Positions 62,097 to 64,000 of a stretch of DNA of 64,000 nt are shown piece by piece. Each line of letters opens with the position of its first letter. The stretch's first letter is position 1. The notes beneath the pieces are model-generated. The model saw nothing but the letters and a program-made list of their open reading frames with translations. It had not been told where the DNA came from and made no database searches. Source of the DNA: Pontibacter deserti (GTDB lineage Bacteria; Bacteroidota; Bacteroidia; Cytophagales; Hymenobacteraceae); contig NZ_JALPRS010000004.1 in the NCBI RefSeq assembly GCF_023630255.1, forward strand, positions 1 to 64,000, given 5' to 3'. The translations under genes were made by a program, and so were the position numbers.

Positions 62097-63420
62097 TTAT
62101 TTTTACTCGTTTTACGCGTTTGCTGTCTGCAGATTCTATAGTAAAATGAAACTGGCCATAGGTTATAGTTTCGCCGGATCTGGGAATCCGGGAGAAGAGC
62201 GACAGCATCAGTCCGGCTACAGATTCATTTTCACCTTTTATTTCATCAAAGGCATCAAAAGGCACTTCCGTTATCTTACAAAAGTCGTGCAATGAGGTCT
62301 TCGCATCAAAGATAAAGGTATTTTTATCTAACTGGGAGTAGATGATCTCTTCGTCGTCAAACTCGTCGTTTATCTCGCCTACAATTTCCTCTACTATATC
62401 TTCTAAGGTAAGCAAGCCCGCAGTGGCGCCATATTCGTTCAAAACTATAGCCATGTGCACATGCTTGTCCTTAAAGTCCTCGAAAAGGTCGGCAATGCGC
62501 TTGCTGTCCGGCACAAAGAAAGGGGCGCGCAGCAGTTGCTGCCATTTAAAATCCGGGCCTTTATCTATATGCGGTAGCAAGTCTTTTACATAAAGTATAC
62601 CTTCGATTTTATCTGTGCTCTCCGAATAAACCGGCACACGGGAATAACCCCATTTCATAATTTCGGGGAGCAGTTCAGGTAACGTAAGAGAAGTTTTAAA
62701 AGCAATTATATCTATACGCGGCCGCATGATCTGCCTTACCGTAATAGAACCGAAGTTTACTACACCACGCAAAATGCGTCGTTCTTCTGGCGATGTGTCT
62801 TCATTTGTCAGTGCAACGTCAAGGCTATGCTTCAACTCCTGCATGGTATGGTTATAGCTACGTGCAGCATACCGGCTTTCGATCCATCCGCTTATAGCCA
62901 TCAGTAATCTGGCTAAAGGTTGCACAAGTGGCCTCATTGCTGATAAACCGGGAGCAGCGCGTCGGGCTATAGTTAGCGGGTTTTTATGCGCGTATACTTT
63001 AGGCAGCACCTCCCCGAAAAACACGATCAGGAAAGTAGCGAAGAGCATACAGGCAGCCAACTCCATAAAACCTAATTTAGAGCCAAACAGTAACCAGGCA
63101 ATGTAAGCAAACAGCGTAATGATGCTTACATTGATACCGTTGTTAATAATTAAAATATGAGTGAGCAGCTGGCGCGGGTCATCCAGTAAAGCAACGATGC
63201 GCTTATCTGTATGATGGGTGCTGTTTTTAAGCTTTTCCAAGTCTTGCTTCTGCAACGAAAAAAATGCTGCTTCCGCCCCTGAAGCAAGGGCAGAAAGCAG
63301 CAAAAGAATTGTACAACCAAGTATGGCTGCTATGTATTCAAACCTGAGTAAAGCAGACGTGTTTTGTAAATACTGCAGTAAACTATAACTCAGGGGGTCT
63401 CCAGGATCTATACTTCCCAA
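62056..63420 (-). CDS. gldE: gliding motility-associated protein GldE (CNNM/CorC type)
   Basis: 454 residues: CNNM membrane domain with about four helices (from 30 to 190: [39 protein letters not shown]), a CBS pair (about 215-335: [36 protein letters not shown]), and a C-terminal CorC-HlyC domain. This is the hemolysin-C/CorC plan; members of the family relate to Mg efflux. The pairing with gldD is conserved in gliding Bacteroidota. Confidence 0.92.
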   Translation of the reverse strand: MGSIDPGDPLSYSLLQYLQNTSALLRFEYIAAILGCTILLLLSALASGAEAAFFSLQKQDLEKLKNSTHHTDKRIVALLDDPRQLLTHILIINNGINVSIITLFAYIAWLLFGSKLGFMELAACMLFATFLIVFFGEVLPKVYAHKNPLTIARRAAPGLSAMRPLVQPLARLLMAISGWIESRYAARSYNHTMQELKHSLDVALTNEDTSPEERRILRGVVNFGSITVRQIMRPRIDIIAFKTSLTLPELLPEIMKWGYSRVPVYSESTDKIEGILYVKDLLPHIDKGPDFKWQQLLRAPFFVPDSKRIADLFEDFKDKHVHMAIVLNEYGATAGLLTLEDIVEEIVGEINDEFDDEEIIYSQLDKNTFIFDAKTSLHDFCKITEVPFDAFDEIKGENESVAGLMLSLFSRIPRSGETITYGQFHFTIESADSKRVKRVKINVGSKKKRTHKVT

Positions 63421-63446
63421 AATCTGATCTTTTAGTTAAACAATGG

Positions 63447-63914
63447 TTAGAACGGCAGGTCGTCTGGCTCGTCGTTCTGTGCAACACCTGCAGGAGCAGA
63501 TGAGCTGCCGGCACTATAAGTACCAGCTGTTGCTGAAGAAGCAGCTCCCTGGTAATTACCACCACCATCCTGTGAGCCACCTTCTCCACGCGTAAGCATG
63601 GTCATGTTATCTGCCACAATTTCGGTAGAATAACGTTGGTTGCCCTCTTTGTCCTGGTATTGGCTGGTACGGATCTTACCTTCGATAAAAACAGACTGAC
63701 CTTTGCGCAGATACTTTTCTGCTACTTCGGCCAAACCACGCCACAACACGATGTTGTGCCACTCTGTTTTTTCCTGCTTCTGTCCGTTCTTATCTTTAAA
63801 AGACTCGGATGTTGCTAAAGGGAAACGGGCCACAGCCACGCCGCCTTCTAAATGACGTACTTCAGGGTCTTTGCCCAGATTTCCGATAAGGATTACTTTG
63901 TTTACACTTGCCAT
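63447..63914 (-). CDS. ssb: single-stranded DNA-binding protein
   Basis: 155 residues: OB fold (1-105) with [30 protein letters not shown] and [21 protein letters not shown], a Gly/Ser/Ala-rich linker and the acidic tip DEPDDLPF that docks partner proteins such as RecG. First gene of the ssb-gldE-gldD run. Confidence 0.97.
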   Translation of the reverse strand: MASVNKVILIGNLGKDPEVRHLEGGVAVARFPLATSESFKDKNGQKQEKTEWHNIVLWRGLAEVAEKYLRKGQSVFIEGKIRTSQYQDKEGNQRYSTEIVADNMTMLTRGEGGSQDGGGNYQGAASSATAGTYSAGSSSAPAGVAQNDEPDDLPF

Positions 63915-63950
63915 GTCTTTTTTAGTTTAAATAGTTAATTAATTGGGCTA

Positions 63951-63970
63951 CTCCGGCAACCAAGCCGGAG
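63951..63970 (-). promoter_or_regulatory. hairpin in the ssb upstream region
   Basis: CTCCGGC and GCCGGAG (7-bp stem, six-base loop) lie 37 bases before the ssb start. On the minus strand CATATTTG, one mismatch from TAnnTTTG, lies just upstream, so the mRNA could begin with this hairpin. There is no T run, so a terminator of the upstream gene is less likely. Confidence 0.35.
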
Positions 63971-64000
63971 GCAAATATGGCTTACTGAACTACAAATTTA

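Overview
The window reads as chromosome of a member of the Bacteroidota, most likely Cytophagales/Hymenobacteraceae (Pontibacter-like); the genus is an inference. The evidence is a SusC/SusD pair, promoters of the TTG-N19-TAnnTTTG type, weak Shine-Dalgarno sites, two DUF6089-type barrels before uppS-bamA-skp-skp, the ssb-gldE-gldD gliding cluster, and an ExbB/ExbD/ExbD/TonB/TonB cluster. No prophage, insertion sequence, CRISPR array or tRNA was recognised. About 60 genes are supported.

Layout. 1-95: 3' end of a 5S rRNA with its terminator. 96-784: gene-free, GC-rich then very AT-rich. 785-6558: SusC, SusD-like protein and DUF1735-type lipoprotein with a strong terminator, an outer-membrane uptake system with no enzyme attached. 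6619-11094 (minus): pdxJ, mnmH, selD, an esterase and an RsmI-like methylase; SelD and MnmH form a selenium route to 2-selenouridine in tRNA. 11263-24932 (plus): GatB/YqeY protein, CvpA, PH-like protein, pabA, hydrolase, CBS protein, Omp85-like barrel, nadK, two DUF6089 barrels, uppS, bamA, two skp/ompH and an RluA-family synthase, largely an envelope-assembly block. 25092-30996: hemH, a small barrel, a LOG-family protein, a cysteine desulfurase, a GlmM-like phosphomutase and mazG.

31279-38515: a canonical promoter with a 200-nt leader drives exbB, two exbD and tonB, followed by a second tonB, a small membrane protein, a PstS-like lipoprotein and a large TPR protein. This is the energising machinery that SusC-type receptors need. 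38592-41606: era, der and two tiny acidic lipoproteins, each with its own promoter and terminator. 41605-46703: a hypothetical protein, a secreted repeat protein, murQ with a BadF-type amino-sugar kinase (peptidoglycan recycling), a small cytochrome-b5-like protein and an arginase-fold protein. 46943-55627: fatty-acid degradation (acyl-CoA synthetase, MarR regulator, FadN-type bifunctional enzyme, thiolase, long acyl-CoA dehydrogenase). 55807-63914: glycosyltransferase, secreted protein, recG, a HEPN protein in an AT-rich pocket, gldD, gldE and ssb.

The points most worth following are: a word of the form CTATA(C/G)TT repeated across genes and spacers on both strands; an arginase-fold protein that has lost exactly the two residues specific to one metal site; a solitary AT-rich HEPN gene beside spacers made of degenerate repeat words; a palindrome at the -33 position of the MarR promoter; and the tandem pair of small acidic lipoproteins.
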